Assembly: GCA_937997485.1 (NCBI GenBank)
Contig: CALKTH010000046.1
Span: 1 to 64,000, forward strand
DNA: 64,000 bases
Direction: 5' to 3'
Source: an uncultured Acidimicrobiales bacterium
GTDB lineage: Bacteria > Actinomycetota > Acidimicrobiia > Acidimicrobiales > SZUA-35
Position numbers and translations under genes: made by a program. Below are positions 25,527-35,346 of the stretch, in pieces. The notes below the pieces were generated by a model. It did not search any database. It was not told the origin of the DNA and worked only from the letters and a program-made list of their open reading frames with translations. Within the stretch, counting starts at the first letter, position 1. The number at the start of each line of letters is the position of its first letter.

Positions 25527-27536
25527 TTACTGGGCGGGGGTGGGGGCGAGAGCGAGGACGCTGAGCGGGGGCAGGTCGATCACGAGTGACTGAGCCCGGC
25601 CGTGGGCACCGATGGACGATCCGTCGTCGGTGGCAGCGGGCGCGCTGTTGGTCGAGAAGCGATCGGCGGCGAGCGCGCCGGAACCACCAAAGGTGGGGTC
25701 GTCACTGTTGAGCAGCACCTCCCACTCACCCGCCAGCGGCACGCCCATGCGGTACCCAGGACGAGGAACGGGCGTCAGGTTCAGCACACACAAGACCGGG
25801 CGTTCCCGCGCACTGGAGACAAGGGCATCACCAAGTTCAGATTCCTCGCCGTTGTCCACACCGACGACAGAGCGGACCCAAACGAGCACCGAGTTCTCGC
25901 CGTCATCGAGCACGACCCAATCAAACCCGGCGGGATCAAGCTCGCTGCGATGCATCGCCGGCTCAGCCGCATAGAGAGCGTTCAGCGCACTGACCCATCG
26001 CTGGGTGCCAGCATGCATGGGCAGCTCCGCCTGACTCCAGGCCAGTGGGTGATCGTGATTCCACTCTGGGCCCTGCCCAAATTCTTGCCCCATGAAGAGC
26101 AGCTTCTTGCCCGGGCTCAACCACTGATTCCCATAGAGCACTCGCAGGTTGGCGAACTGCTGCCACTCGTCGCCAGGCATCTTGGCCACGATCGAGCCCT
26201 TGCCGTGCACCACTTCGTCGTGACTGAGCGGCATCACGTATTGCTCGCTGAAGGCGTACACGCCTCGGAAGGTGATCTCACCATGATGGAAGCGTCGGTG
26301 GATCGGATCACGCTCGAGGTAGGCGAGCGTGTCGTGCATCCAGCCCATGTCCCACTTGTAGTGGAACCCGAGCCCTCCCTCATCAGCCCGGCGAGTCACG
26401 CCCGGAAAGGCGGTGGACTCCTCGGCAATGGTGAGTGCATCGGGGAACTCCGCGCCGATCGCCGTGTTCAGGTCTCGGAGGAATCCGATGGCCTCGAGGT
26501 TCTCTCGCCCGCCGTATTCGTTGGGCACCCACTCGCCCTCGTTGCGGGAGTAGTCCCGGTAGAGCATCGACGCCACGGCATCCACTCGGATCCCATCGAT
26601 GTGATAGCGCTCGATCCAGTGCAGTGCGCTGGAGATCAGGAACGAGCGAACTTCATGGCGGCCGTAGTTGAAGATGTAGCTGTTCCAGTCCGGATGCCAG
26701 CCCTCCTTCGGGTCGCCGTGTTCGTACAGGTGCGAGCCATCGAAGTTGCCGAGCGCGAAGTCATCCGATGGGAAGTGCGAGGGGACCCAGTCGAGGATCA
26801 CCCCGATGCCGCGCTGATGCAGACGATCAACGAAACCCATCAGGTCGGTCGGCAGCCCGTAGCGAGCCGTCGGCGCAAAGTACCCAGTGGTCTGATAGCC
26901 CCAGGATCCGTAGAAGGGGTGCTCCATCACGGGGAGCAGCTCCACGTGCGTGAAGCCGCACGCCACCATGTGGTCGGCCAGCGGCTCGGCCAGCTCCGCC
27001 CATGTCAGGCTGCGGTAGGCCTCGGCGTGACGCCATGAGCCAACGTGCATCTCGTAGATCGAGATCGGCTGATCGTGCGCCTGGCGCCGGGCGCGGTCGG
27101 ACATCCAGGCTTCGTCAGTCCAGGTGTGCGAGAGATCGGTGATGACCGACGCCGTCGCTGGTGGGAGCTCAGCGGCGAAGGCCAACGGGTCGGCCCGCTC
27201 AACGTCGTACCCACCCTTGGTACTGATGCGGAACTTGTACCGATCACCGATGGCGGCATCCAAAGCGAGCCCGGCCCAGATGCCAGAGTCGCCCTGTGGC
27301 GTGAGGCGATACCGGTCGTTCACTTCCCAATTCGAAAAGTCGCCGACGGCCCACACGTTGGTGGCCTCAGGCGCCCACACGGCGAAGCGTCGGCCAGGCT
27401 CACTCGAGACGGTGAGCGGTTGCGCCCCCAACACATCATGAAGCTTGCGATGACCGCCCTCGTTGAACAGCCAGCGATCGCCCTCCGGAATCAAGTTGCC
27501 GGGATCGCCTACGGACCCGCCCGCTGTGCCGCTCAC
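25527..27536 (-). CDS. glgB: 1,4-alpha-glucan (glycogen) branching enzyme
   Basis: I place the start at a GTG whose bases overlap the SDR stop (GTGA at 27536), giving 669 residues. A longer frame reaching 28121 is antisense-quality sequence over the SDR gene and is rejected. The order is: N-terminal LYLFNEGTHRRL-like motif (WLFNEGGHRKLHDVLGAQP), CBM48 (FAVWAPEATNVWAVGDFSNWE), GH13 catalytic barrel and C-terminal beta domain. Catalytic residues are visible in DGIRVDAVASMLYRDYSR (nucleophile Asp), TIAEESTAFPGVTR (acid Glu) and LSHDEVVHGKGS (transition-state Asp). It introduces alpha-1,6 branches into glycogen. Tight coupling with the SDR is unusual for this pathway. Confidence 0.93.
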   Translation of the reverse strand: MSGTAGGSVGDPGNLIPEGDRWLFNEGGHRKLHDVLGAQPLTVSSEPGRRFAVWAPEATNVWAVGDFSNWEVNDRYRLTPQGDSGIWAGLALDAAIGDRYKFRISTKGGYDVERADPLAFAAELPPATASVITDLSHTWTDEAWMSDRARRQAHDQPISIYEMHVGSWRHAEAYRSLTWAELAEPLADHMVACGFTHVELLPVMEHPFYGSWGYQTTGYFAPTARYGLPTDLMGFVDRLHQRGIGVILDWVPSHFPSDDFALGNFDGSHLYEHGDPKEGWHPDWNSYIFNYGRHEVRSFLISSALHWIERYHIDGIRVDAVASMLYRDYSRNEGEWVPNEYGGRENLEAIGFLRDLNTAIGAEFPDALTIAEESTAFPGVTRRADEGGLGFHYKWDMGWMHDTLAYLERDPIHRRFHHGEITFRGVYAFSEQYVMPLSHDEVVHGKGSIVAKMPGDEWQQFANLRVLYGNQWLSPGKKLLFMGQEFGQGPEWNHDHPLAWSQAELPMHAGTQRWVSALNALYAAEPAMHRSELDPAGFDWVVLDDGENSVLVWVRSVVGVDNGEESELGDALVSSARERPVLCVLNLTPVPRPGYRMGVPLAGEWEVLLNSDDPTFGGSGALAADRFSTNSAPAATDDGSSIGAHGRAQSLVIDLPPLSVLALAPTPAQ

Positions 27537-28429
27537 TGTGCGGCAGGCGTGATGTTGAGGCCGTAGAGGTCCTGAAACATCGCTCGGTACGCGTCGGGGT
27601 CGCCGATGGCCGATCCCATCTCGACGAAGTCTTCGTCGCTGGCGCCCGACGCTGCCAACTCGTCCGCTCCCCATCCGCACACCCATCGAAGCTTCGGATT
27701 GTCGGTCGTGACGGCCTCGTGAATGACCGAGGAGACCTCGGACGGGTGGCCCGGATTCTGGAGGCCAGCGGCGTAGAAATCGAAGAGGCGCATGTAGTGA
27801 TCGCCATAGGCACCGGATGCGTTCGGAGCGTCCTGGTTCTTCGCCATGATCGCCGTCTTGATCACCCCGGGCTCCACGATCACCACTCGGATGCCGAACG
27901 GCGCCAACTCGTGAGCGAGCAGTTGACTCACACCTTCGGCCGCCCACTTCGATGCGACGTAGGGCGCTTGGGCGATGGCCGAGAAACGACCGATCATCGA
28001 GGTCACGTTGACGATGGCGCCACTCCCCCGCTCTCGCATGTGAGGCGTCACCGCCTGCACCCCACGCACAATGCCGTTGAGATTCACGTTCATGACCTCG
28101 TCGTACGTCTCGATCGAGCACTCTTCGACGGTTGCGTTGCCGCCAATACCGGCGTTGTTCACCAGCACGTCGATCTGGCCCGCGTCATCCAGGACTTCGG
28201 CGATCGCCGCATTCACCGACGCCGTGTCAGCGACGTCGCACACCACGGGATGCACGGTCACCCCGGCGTCGGCTGCCATCGCAGCGAGCTTCTCGCCCTT
28301 GTCGAGCGACCGCATTGTTCCGTAGACCGTCCACCCCTTCGCTGCGAGGTCCACAGCAGAGGACCTCCCAATACCTGAGTTGCTTCCGGTGACGACGGCG
28401 ACCGTCTTTGTTGCTTCGTTGGTGCTCAC
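27533..28429 (-). CDS. Short-chain dehydrogenase/reductase
   Basis: A 298-residue classical SDR from a GTG start. It has the cofactor motif VVTGSNSGIGRSSAVDLA (TGxxxGIG), the NNAG motif (VLVNNAGIGG), the active-site Ser in VNVTSMIG, and the catalytic YVASK. The cytosolic enzyme would oxidise or reduce an alcohol/ketone with NAD(P)H; the substrate is unknown. Its stop codon overlaps the glgB start by four bases, so they form a two-gene operon. Confidence 0.9.
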   Translation of the reverse strand: MSTNEATKTVAVVTGSNSGIGRSSAVDLAAKGWTVYGTMRSLDKGEKLAAMAADAGVTVHPVVCDVADTASVNAAIAEVLDDAGQIDVLVNNAGIGGNATVEECSIETYDEVMNVNLNGIVRGVQAVTPHMRERGSGAIVNVTSMIGRFSAIAQAPYVASKWAAEGVSQLLAHELAPFGIRVVIVEPGVIKTAIMAKNQDAPNASGAYGDHYMRLFDFYAAGLQNPGHPSEVSSVIHEAVTTDNPKLRWVCGWGADELAASGASDEDFVEMGSAIGDPDAYRAMFQDLYGLNITPAAQ

Positions 28430-28622
28430 TCAAGCGACGTTAGTCCCCGCGAGGATCAAGCGTTCACGCCGACACCACCTCTTCGCAGAGGCCTCAGGCT
28501 CGACACTGACGCTCACGCTCAGGCCGAAACGGCAAAGCCGCCACAGCCGCACCGCACGGAACGTGCGAGAGCAACTGCAGCGGCTTCGGGGACCAATGTC
28601 CGTCAGGTCGTGTGATGCTGTC

Positions 28623-28748
28623 TCAGACGTAACGGCGCCCGAGCCGCCGGCCGCCGAGCAACAGACCGGCCCCGGCCAGCAACAGCATCAGGCCGAGCAA
28701 CAACGCCTGGGCCCCACCGCCGGTGACTGGGATGCCAGGAGTCCCCAT
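28623..28748 (-). pseudogene. Detached sortase-type cell-wall sorting signal (short ORF or frameshifted end of the metalloprotease)
   Basis: Just beyond the stop of the metalloprotease, in another frame, a 41-codon ORF (ATG at 28748) reads MGTPGIPVTGG, then a hydrophobic stretch (ALLLGLMLLLAGAGLLLGG) and an Arg-rich end (RRLGRRYV). This is the anatomy of an LPxTG-like sorting signal: a motif (IPVTG), a membrane helix and a basic tail. A one-base slip near 28760 would fuse it to the protease. Either the protease gene has suffered a frameshift or this is a separate mini-ORF; the first seems more likely. A comparable intact signal (LPVTGS) ends the 1479-residue protein at 35347. Confidence 0.6.
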
Positions 28749-28756
28749 TTCCCAGG

Positions 28757-30676
28757 CTATGCATGGACACCGGAGCGGCTTCGGAACTCCTCCGAGTCAG
28801 ACCAGAGAAGAATCATCGCTCCCCGGCTCAAGGCGCCGGACTCCAACCGGTCGAGCCAGAAGGCGAACCCGCTGTCATCGGGGCACCGTTCAAAAACGTT
28901 CGCGTACAACGTCGTAATAAATCGTGCGTTCTCCAGCCGCCCATAGGTGCTCAGGAATTCATCCGAGTCCGCGAAGAACTCCGCGGCGGCAATCAGTCGG
29001 TCACGGCTCCCACCGAGCCGCGGATTCAACTGACGGTTCCAGAAGTCGAACCCCGCCTGATCAGGCTGACGCCGGAAGACCGCCGCATACAGGCGCCAAA
29101 CGGTTGCCCCATCCACGTCAGCGGCGACAACATCGGCGAAGGGCCCGCCCGCAGTACCCAAGGTGTCATTCGAAGGAATGGCGACGCCACACGTGTTCGC
29201 CGCCTGGAAGCCGGCGCCGATGCGAACCTCGTTCGTGGAGACAGCGCCGACGGCTGCTCCCACCACACCCGTCACCGAGACGGTGTAATCGTCGTCGGGC
29301 AGATTCCGAAAGACGTACGAAGACGTTGACCCTGTGACCCTCAGCGACTCTCGAGCACCACTTCGCCCAACGGCGCTCACGGTCCAACCGTCGACCGGCA
29401 ACGCCTGCTCGCCGAGATCCATCGACCAGCGCAAGACAATGTCGCGCCCCGATGCACTGACGTCCAGTACCGGGGTCAATGGTGGGGCTTCGATGGTCCA
29501 ACCGATCCGACGCATCACACCCAAGATCGGCGCGTCGAGATCTCGCGAGATCGTGCCTCTCGACATGACCGGCGTCATTGCGGACCCTGGAGCACCCGCG
29601 GGGTACGCGGCTTCGTCGAAGTGACTGAAGCTCGAGCCGTTCTCGAAACGTCGCGGCGAGTGAATGCTGTACGGCTGGCCCGGCCCGATGTCCACCGTCA
29701 CTTGCTGGCTCGTGAGATCGCTGGAGATCGAGCCGGATGTGAGGACAGGTCGCGACCCGACTTCGGCCAACTGGTCGTACGCCGTCGGGGCCGTGCTGAA
29801 GCGCGGACCAGCGCCACGATCGTTCGCCGAGCCCATGAAACCCAGTGCATGACCCATTTCGTGAATCACGACCGAGTAGAGATCCGTCTGCTGAGAGCCG
29901 ATGTTGGTGGCGCTCGGGCTCACGAACCAGCCACGGGACCCCTGCTGGTACAGCGAGCTGTTCAGAGTGATGCTGGCTTCGAAGGAGTTCGGCGTGTAGT
30001 CCGTGTTGTCACGATTGTTGGCCAGCGGGACCGGAGCGCTGGGGCCGCCCGGGAACGTGACATTGCCGTTCGGTGTTGCCCAACCAAGCAAGCCGCTACG
30101 AATGCTGGACAGGTTGCGCCAGTCGACAGCGAACACCGTCGTCCGCCGGAGCTCGAGTACGTCGTCCCATGCCAGCACCGCAGCAGAGATCACTCGTCGC
30201 ACCTCGACGGGGGTCGGCCGCAGGTACACCACGTGCAGCTCACCGGTGGCTCGTTGTGCGGAGCCTTCGCTTCGCTGGAAGAGCTCGAAGCCCCCCTCCT
30301 GGCCCTCGGGTACGAAAACGTCTCCACCGCCGTTGGGGTCGACGCCAGGAAAGACAGGGCCCGCCGGGTCGGGAGCCCGAGGGACCGGCTCCACTGGGTC
30401 GGGATCCGCGGGCACGACGTCGCCCGATGCGGTCAGCTCGGCGAACAACCGAGCCTGCTCGGCCTCGACGGCGGCGATCATGGTCGCCTCTGCAGCAGAG
30501 ACATCGCTCAGCGCAACAGGCCCTGCCTCGGTTGCCAATTCAACGACCCAGGGCGGGTTGGGTTCCACGGTGGGGACCCCTTGGTTCACCTCGCCATTCT
30601 GGGCACCGGCATCGGCGGGAACCACAAGTGCAACCAACGCTGACGACGTGACGAGCAGTACTCGGGCGAAGCGCAT
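28757..30676 (-). CDS. Secreted zincin-type metalloprotease with Fn3-like and DUF4214 domains
   Basis: A 639-residue protein with signal peptide (about 1-25), a Pro-rich spacer (85-125), and a peptidase domain at about 145-395 with HEMGHALGFMGS at 272-283: zinc ligands His272 and His276 and catalytic Glu273. The third ligand is not at the usual metzincin position (Gly282), so it must come from elsewhere. The domain ends with PVMSRGTISRDLDAPILGVMRRIGW, common in this secreted group. A fibronectin-III-like domain (about 402-487) and one DUF4214 domain (about 524-637) follow. The end appears to have lost its wall-sorting signal by frameshift. A likely relative begins at 63607. Confidence 0.8.
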   Translation of the reverse strand: MRFARVLLVTSSALVALVVPADAGAQNGEVNQGVPTVEPNPPWVVELATEAGPVALSDVSAAEATMIAAVEAEQARLFAELTASGDVVPADPDPVEPVPRAPDPAGPVFPGVDPNGGGDVFVPEGQEGGFELFQRSEGSAQRATGELHVVYLRPTPVEVRRVISAAVLAWDDVLELRRTTVFAVDWRNLSSIRSGLLGWATPNGNVTFPGGPSAPVPLANNRDNTDYTPNSFEASITLNSSLYQQGSRGWFVSPSATNIGSQQTDLYSVVIHEMGHALGFMGSANDRGAGPRFSTAPTAYDQLAEVGSRPVLTSGSISSDLTSQQVTVDIGPGQPYSIHSPRRFENGSSFSHFDEAAYPAGAPGSAMTPVMSRGTISRDLDAPILGVMRRIGWTIEAPPLTPVLDVSASGRDIVLRWSMDLGEQALPVDGWTVSAVGRSGARESLRVTGSTSSYVFRNLPDDDYTVSVTGVVGAAVGAVSTNEVRIGAGFQAANTCGVAIPSNDTLGTAGGPFADVVAADVDGATVWRLYAAVFRRQPDQAGFDFWNRQLNPRLGGSRDRLIAAAEFFADSDEFLSTYGRLENARFITTLYANVFERCPDDSGFAFWLDRLESGALSRGAMILLWSDSEEFRSRSGVHA

Positions 30677-30795
30677 GCCTCTCCTTCGTCACACTCCCGC
30701 CACAATCTTGAGCATTCTTGTTGGTTGAACATGCAACGGGACGCTAGGCAGACGGCACACCTCAACGGTGAGCAAGGTGGTACAACGTCTCTCGC

Positions 30796-32472
30796 ATGGC
30801 TGACTCATACGACTTCGTGATCATCGGTGGTGGCTCAGCGGGCTGCGCCCTGGCGAACCGGCTGAGTGCCGATCCCAGCAACAAGGTCCTGGTGCTTGAA
30901 GCCGGTCGAAAGGACTGGCGGTGGGACGTCTTCGTCCACATGCCAGCAGCGCTTACCTATCCCATCGGGAGCCGCTTCTACGACTGGAAGTACGAAAGCG
31001 AGCCAGAACCCCACATGAACGGCCGCCGCGTCTACCACGCCCGCGGCAAGGTCCTGGGCGGCTCGTCGTCCATCAACGGCATGATCTTCCAACGCGGGAA
31101 CCCGATGGACTACGACCGGTGGTCTACCGAGTTCGAGGGCATGAGCGAGTGGGATTACGCCCATTGCCTGCCGTACTTCAAGCGCATGGAGAACCGCCTT
31201 GTCGGGGGCAACGAGTTCCGCGGCGAAGAAGGTCCGCTCCAACTAGAGACCGGCCCAGCAGCGAACCCGCTCTTCGACGCCTGGCTCGAAGCCGGACCCC
31301 AAGCGGGCTTCGCTCGGACCGACGACGTGAACGGCTACCGCCAAGAAGGCTTCAGCGTCTTCGACAAGAACCTCGTTCGAGGTCGCCGCATGAGTGCGGC
31401 CCGCGCCTACCTGCATCCCGTTCTCGATCGGCCGAACCTCACGCTCCTCACTCTCGCCCAGGTCGACAAGATCGTGATGGAGGGCAACCGGGCCGTTGGA
31501 GTTGAGTACTCCCGATTCCGCAGGAAGCACACCGCCATGGCCGGTGAGGTCATCAGCTGCGGCGGAGCGTTCAATTCACCTCAGCTCCTCCAGCTGGCTG
31601 GCATCGGGGACCCCGACCATCTCCGGTCACTCGGCATTGACGTGGTCTCAGCCCTTCCCGGCGTGGGCGAGAACCTGCAAGACCACCTCGAGGTCTACAT
31701 CCAGCATTCATGCAAGAAGCCCGTCTCCATGCAGCCGCATCTGGCGAAGTGGCGCATGCCGATCATCGGCCTTCAGTGGCTCTTCCGGAAAGGCCCCGCC
31801 GCAACGAACCACTTCGAGGCCGGCGCGTTCGTCCGAAGCAACGAGCAGGTCGACTATCCGAATCTGATGTTCCACTTCCTCCCGATCGCCATCCGCTACG
31901 ACGGCACCTCACCTACTGACGGCCACGGCTATCAGGTGCACGTCGGGCCGATGTACTCCGACGTTCGGGGCACGGTGAAGATTCGCTCGACGAACCCCCG
32001 CGAGCATCCCGCCGTGCAGTTCAACTACCTGTCAACCGAGGACGATCGACGCGAGTGGATCGAAACCATCCGGACGACCCGCAAGATCATGAGTCAGCCC
32101 GCGTTCGAAGAGTTCAACGGAGGGGAAATCTCCCCCGGACCGTCAGTGGAGACCGATCAAGAGATTCTGGACTGGGTCGCCCGGGATGCCGAGACCGCGC
32201 TTCACCCGTCGTGCACTGCCCGAATGGGCGTCGACGACATGAGCGTGGTGCACCCCGACTCCCTAAAGGTGCATGGCGTGGAGGGGCTTCGTGTGGTCGA
32301 TGCGTCAGTGATGCCGAATGTCAGCAACGGCAACATCTACGCCCCCGTCATGATGATCGCCGAGACCGCCGCCGACCTCATCCTCGGCAACGACCGGCTC
32401 GCGGCGGATGCAACCGAGGTCTACCGAGCCCCGGCCACCTCGCAGTCGTCCCGGCGCGGCTCGTCGACCTGA
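30796..32472 (+). CDS. betA: GMC-family FAD oxidoreductase, choline-dehydrogenase-like
   Basis: A 558-residue flavoenzyme. The FAD-binding Rossmann motif [18 protein letters not shown] is at the N-terminus, the GMC signature [18 protein letters not shown] follows at about 80-97, and the C-terminal catalytic pair is in [11 protein letters not shown] (His) and [13 protein letters not shown] (Asn). Length and these C-terminal motifs match BetA (about 556), which oxidises choline to betaine aldehyde for osmoprotection. No betB or transporter is adjacent, so another alcohol substrate is possible and the symbol is provisional. Confidence 0.85.
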   Translation: MADSYDFVIIGGGSAGCALANRLSADPSNKVLVLEAGRKDWRWDVFVHMPAALTYPIGSRFYDWKYESEPEPHMNGRRVYHARGKVLGGSSSINGMIFQRGNPMDYDRWSTEFEGMSEWDYAHCLPYFKRMENRLVGGNEFRGEEGPLQLETGPAANPLFDAWLEAGPQAGFARTDDVNGYRQEGFSVFDKNLVRGRRMSAARAYLHPVLDRPNLTLLTLAQVDKIVMEGNRAVGVEYSRFRRKHTAMAGEVISCGGAFNSPQLLQLAGIGDPDHLRSLGIDVVSALPGVGENLQDHLEVYIQHSCKKPVSMQPHLAKWRMPIIGLQWLFRKGPAATNHFEAGAFVRSNEQVDYPNLMFHFLPIAIRYDGTSPTDGHGYQVHVGPMYSDVRGTVKIRSTNPREHPAVQFNYLSTEDDRREWIETIRTTRKIMSQPAFEEFNGGEISPGPSVETDQEILDWVARDAETALHPSCTARMGVDDMSVVHPDSLKVHGVEGLRVVDASVMPNVSNGNIYAPVMMIAETAADLILGNDRLAADATEVYRAPATSQSSRRGSST

Positions 32473-32713
32473 TCTGCTGTTCAGCACGCACACCAACCAC
32501 AGCCTCCCAACGCACCAGCCGAACTTGTCCAGCGACCAAGAAAGCCTTTCCTCGGAGTCAGCCGAGCGATATCCTTCGACAAGCAGGTAGTCGAATAAAG
32601 GGCGATATGCCAACGACACATGATCGGTCCGATGGATCGAGTCGAGACAGTCATGCGTGGCAACGGCACATTCAGCCGCGCCCGACCTGCCTCACCCAGA
32701 GGGCGACCCACAC

Positions 32714-33298
32714 ATGACCAAGACACCCCAAGAAGCCGAGACGGCACGCGACTTCTCCGGCTTCGATGGCAGCCCCGAGACGGGTCGCAATCGGTCCATC
32801 GCCGTGCCGCCTCCGCCGCCCTCGAGTTCGGGAACCCCCAAGCGCCGCTCGTCGGACCAACCAACGACAACGACGACGGCCGAACCCACGCCTCCGGCCA
32901 GCACCTCCAAGCCAACACCCAAGCGTTCCGCTCCCGCCCGGCGAACTGACGGGGCGGCGAAGAACGATGCCAAGACTGATGGGCCGATCAAGCGCACCTT
33001 CACCGTGCCTCTCGACCTTCTCGACGCCGTGCGCGCGGTGGCCGACGATGAACAGATCTGGGTGGCCGCGGTGCTGCGCGCCGGTCTTCGACAACATGCC
33101 GCCCAACTCGGACCACCGCCGAGTGGCATCCGAACCCGCTCACGCAAGCCGACCAACTACGTGGCGTTCTCGGCCTTCCTCGACTCCTCAGACGATGCCC
33201 TGCTCATGGATGCGGCCGGCCACGGCCGCAACCGATCATGGGTCATCCGAGAGGTACTCGCCCGCCAGATCGGCTTCGACCTGACGGAGTACCGCTGA
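32714..33298 (+). CDS. Tandem ribbon-helix-helix-like protein, possible DNA-binding partner of ParA
   Basis: I use the ATG at 32714 (194 residues, MTKTPQEAETARDF). An upstream in-frame start adds only 19 residues without support. The first 95 residues are Pro/Thr/Ser/Lys-rich and disordered. Then come two segments shaped like ribbon-helix-helix units: KRTFTVPLDLLDAVRAVADDEQIWVAAVLRAGLRQHA (about 105-141) and YVAFSAFLDSSDDALLMDAAGHGRNRSWVIREVLARQIG (about 155-190). RHH proteins with basic disordered N-termini act as centromere-binding adaptors of ParA ATPases (ParG/Omega type). The gene converges on a ParA gene only 33 bp away. The pairing is an inference. Confidence 0.6.
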   Translation: MTKTPQEAETARDFSGFDGSPETGRNRSIAVPPPPPSSSGTPKRRSSDQPTTTTTAEPTPPASTSKPTPKRSAPARRTDGAAKNDAKTDGPIKRTFTVPLDLLDAVRAVADDEQIWVAAVLRAGLRQHAAQLGPPPSGIRTRSRKPTNYVAFSAFLDSSDDALLMDAAGHGRNRSWVIREVLARQIGFDLTEYR

Positions 33299-33331
33299 GG
33301 ATCTGAGGCGCCCAGCCCACCCGCAGCCCTT

Positions 33332-34264
33332 CTAGATCAACGCCTCCTGACGATCGGTGATCGCTTGCAGGATCTCCGTCGTCAGGAACTGGTAGTCCTG
33401 GGCGAGGCCGCTGGCCGACCGACTGAAGGACGGCGGGTTGCTCGGAAAGTCGTCGCGCCGGTCCATTCGTTGAAGTGTCTTCCAGAACGGATCCGCCTCG
33501 GCCGCCGCCTCTTCATATTCATAGGCCAACAGACCTCGAGCTCGCGTGTCGATGCCCGACTTGCGGGAATCGCGAATGAACGTCTTGAACACCAGCGGGC
33601 CGGCGGCGCCGAGGTCACGAGCGAGTTGTTGACGAGTGCTGGCAATGATGCGCGTGTCGTTCGCCCCCAGGCCGAAGAGCGCAATACCCAACACCTCGAG
33701 CCCCGGGTTGAGATCAGTACGGACTCGGGCGAAACGCTCGGCCGTGATCTGGATCCCATTCAGCGAGGCAGGATCACCACGGGTTGGAACGATCAGGTAG
33801 TCCCCAGCGGCGAAGGCCGCATCCACCAACACGCCCACCGCCGGGGGCGTGTCGATCATGACCAAGTGATACCCGTCAGGCTCCGCGTCAACACACCGCT
33901 GGATCGCGTCGCGCACACAGAACAACGCCGCCGGATCGGAAGCTCGCCGCGCCTGCAAGAGAGCCGAGAGGTCTTCGGTGTAGCGACCCCCGGGAACAAC
34001 ATCAAGGTTGGGACGAACGGTCACGACAGCTGGGATACGACCACCCGTGGCTGCCTCCAGCATGCCCAGCCCTTGATCATCGACTTCGGCATCGGCCCAG
34101 TAGCCCAGATCGGTTCCCAGGTTTCCCTGAGGATCGAGATCAACCAGCAGCGTGCGCCACCCAGAGAGAGCCGCGAGCCCCGCGATATTGGCGCTCAATG
34201 ACGTCTTCCCGACCCCGCCCTTGCCGTTCGCGATGATCACCACGTTCGAATGTATGTCGCCCAT
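33332..34264 (-). CDS. ParA/MinD-family ATPase
   Basis: The start is the ATG at 34264 (MGDIHSNVVIIANGKGGVGKT, 310 residues). The deviant Walker A motif KGGVGKTSLSAN occupies residues about 14-25, VDLDPQGNLGTDLG is Walker A', and VMIDTPPAVG is Walker B. The C-terminal part has the ParA-type LNGIQITAERFARVRTDLNPGLEVLGIALFG. It would use ATP-dependent dimerisation on DNA to position cargo (chromosome, plasmid or protein complex). No ParB-type gene is adjacent on the same strand; instead a tandem RHH gene converges on it. Because no origin features are near, it is probably not the chromosomal parAB. Confidence 0.85.
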   Translation of the reverse strand: MGDIHSNVVIIANGKGGVGKTSLSANIAGLAALSGWRTLLVDLDPQGNLGTDLGYWADAEVDDQGLGMLEAATGGRIPAVVTVRPNLDVVPGGRYTEDLSALLQARRASDPAALFCVRDAIQRCVDAEPDGYHLVMIDTPPAVGVLVDAAFAAGDYLIVPTRGDPASLNGIQITAERFARVRTDLNPGLEVLGIALFGLGANDTRIIASTRQQLARDLGAAGPLVFKTFIRDSRKSGIDTRARGLLAYEYEEAAAEADPFWKTLQRMDRRDDFPSNPPSFSRSASGLAQDYQFLTTEILQAITDRQEALI

Positions 34265-34445
34265 TCGACGGATGGTATTCCTCGCGCCTCGCTCGGGAAG
34301 GCCCAAGATTCTGCGGTTCGGAACACGGCGCGAGGAGATGAAGCATGTTCATGTCCAAGCGCGTCGCTTGAGATCTGACGAGGGTCAGAACGCCGTGAAG
34401 AACGTCACACGAATGTCATATGGCTGGGTCGATGAATGGGACATC

Positions 34446-35312
34446 TCACGGATCTTCTACCAAGGGGATGAGGTCGGCGACGGCATGTTCGAGCGCCTTC
34501 GTGAAGTCACGAGCAAAGGGTACGAGCACGATGGTGTCGGCTCCCGCGTCAGCCAGCTCTCGCAGCATCGGTGCGACCACCTCAGGCGATGGCCCCACGG
34601 CGGCCCATCCCGGTGGGGCGTCCGGCGGCGGCGGTCCAAGCTCTGCCAGGTCGCCGCAGTAGTAGCCGGTGAAGACGGTGAGCCGATGCGCATCGGTGCG
34701 GTTTGCCGAGGCTCGGCCTTCATCGATCAGTCGCCGGCATTCGACAACATCGTCGGGTGATCGACCTTCCGGCAACACTGTGCCGCTGGCGAGAGCGCCT
34801 GACAGATGCAACGACTTGGGACCCATCACCCCTGCAGAGACAGACGGCGGCTGGGCCGGTGGAAAGACCAGCTCGACATCAGCGCACCGCACGTACCGAC
34901 CGTCGACATCAACGCGCTCACCGCCCAGCAGGCGCTGCACCACGCTCAGCGTCTCATCCAGCAACGTGAGCGGCGAGTCCACTCGCTCGCCGATCTGGGC
35001 CATCCACGACTGCACGCCATGACCAATGCCGGCCGCCAGGCGCCCTGGATACATCTCGGCCAGCGTGGCCCATTCCATGGCCAGCGCGGCGGGATTGCGG
35101 AACGGAGCGGGAGCGATGCCGTGGCCAACAACGGGGCCGCCACCGTTGCCGTCGTCGGTCGCCGCAAGCACGGCAGTCAGCTGGCTGATGCCGCCGGCAT
35201 ACGGCAAATCCTCCACGATCCAAAGCTCATCGAGCATCGTCAAGCGCCTCGCATCAGCCATCAGCTCCGCCGGTGGAGTTTCACGCCTGATCATTGCTCC
35301 GAAGGTCACCAT
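34446..35312 (-). CDS. LLM-class flavin/F420-dependent oxidoreductase
   Basis: The start is placed at the ATG at 35312 (MVTFGAMIRRETPPAEL, 288 residues). An upstream 81-residue extension overlaps the next gene antisense and is not credible. The TIM-barrel luciferase-like fold is visible: LWIVEDLPYAGGISQLTAVLAAT, GIAPAPFRNPAALAMEWATLAEMYPGRLAAGIGHGV and the C-terminal AGADTIVLVPFARDFTKALEHAV. Most actinobacterial members use coenzyme F420; FMN use is also possible. The substrate is unknown. It stands alone on the minus strand downstream of the DUF11 gene (34-bp gap). Confidence 0.85.
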   Translation of the reverse strand: MVTFGAMIRRETPPAELMADARRLTMLDELWIVEDLPYAGGISQLTAVLAATDDGNGGGPVVGHGIAPAPFRNPAALAMEWATLAEMYPGRLAAGIGHGVQSWMAQIGERVDSPLTLLDETLSVVQRLLGGERVDVDGRYVRCADVELVFPPAQPPSVSAGVMGPKSLHLSGALASGTVLPEGRSPDDVVECRRLIDEGRASANRTDAHRLTVFTGYYCGDLAELGPPPPDAPPGWAAVGPSPEVVAPMLRELADAGADTIVLVPFARDFTKALEHAVADLIPLVEDP

Positions 35313-35346
35313 CGGATGAGTCTGGCAAACTTCGCTCAGATCTGGC

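Noticed and set aside
27537-28121. N-terminal extension of glgB by 195 codons
   Set aside because: The added sequence is Arg/Gly-rich out-of-frame translation of the SDR gene. The GTG overlapping the SDR stop gives the normal branching-enzyme length.
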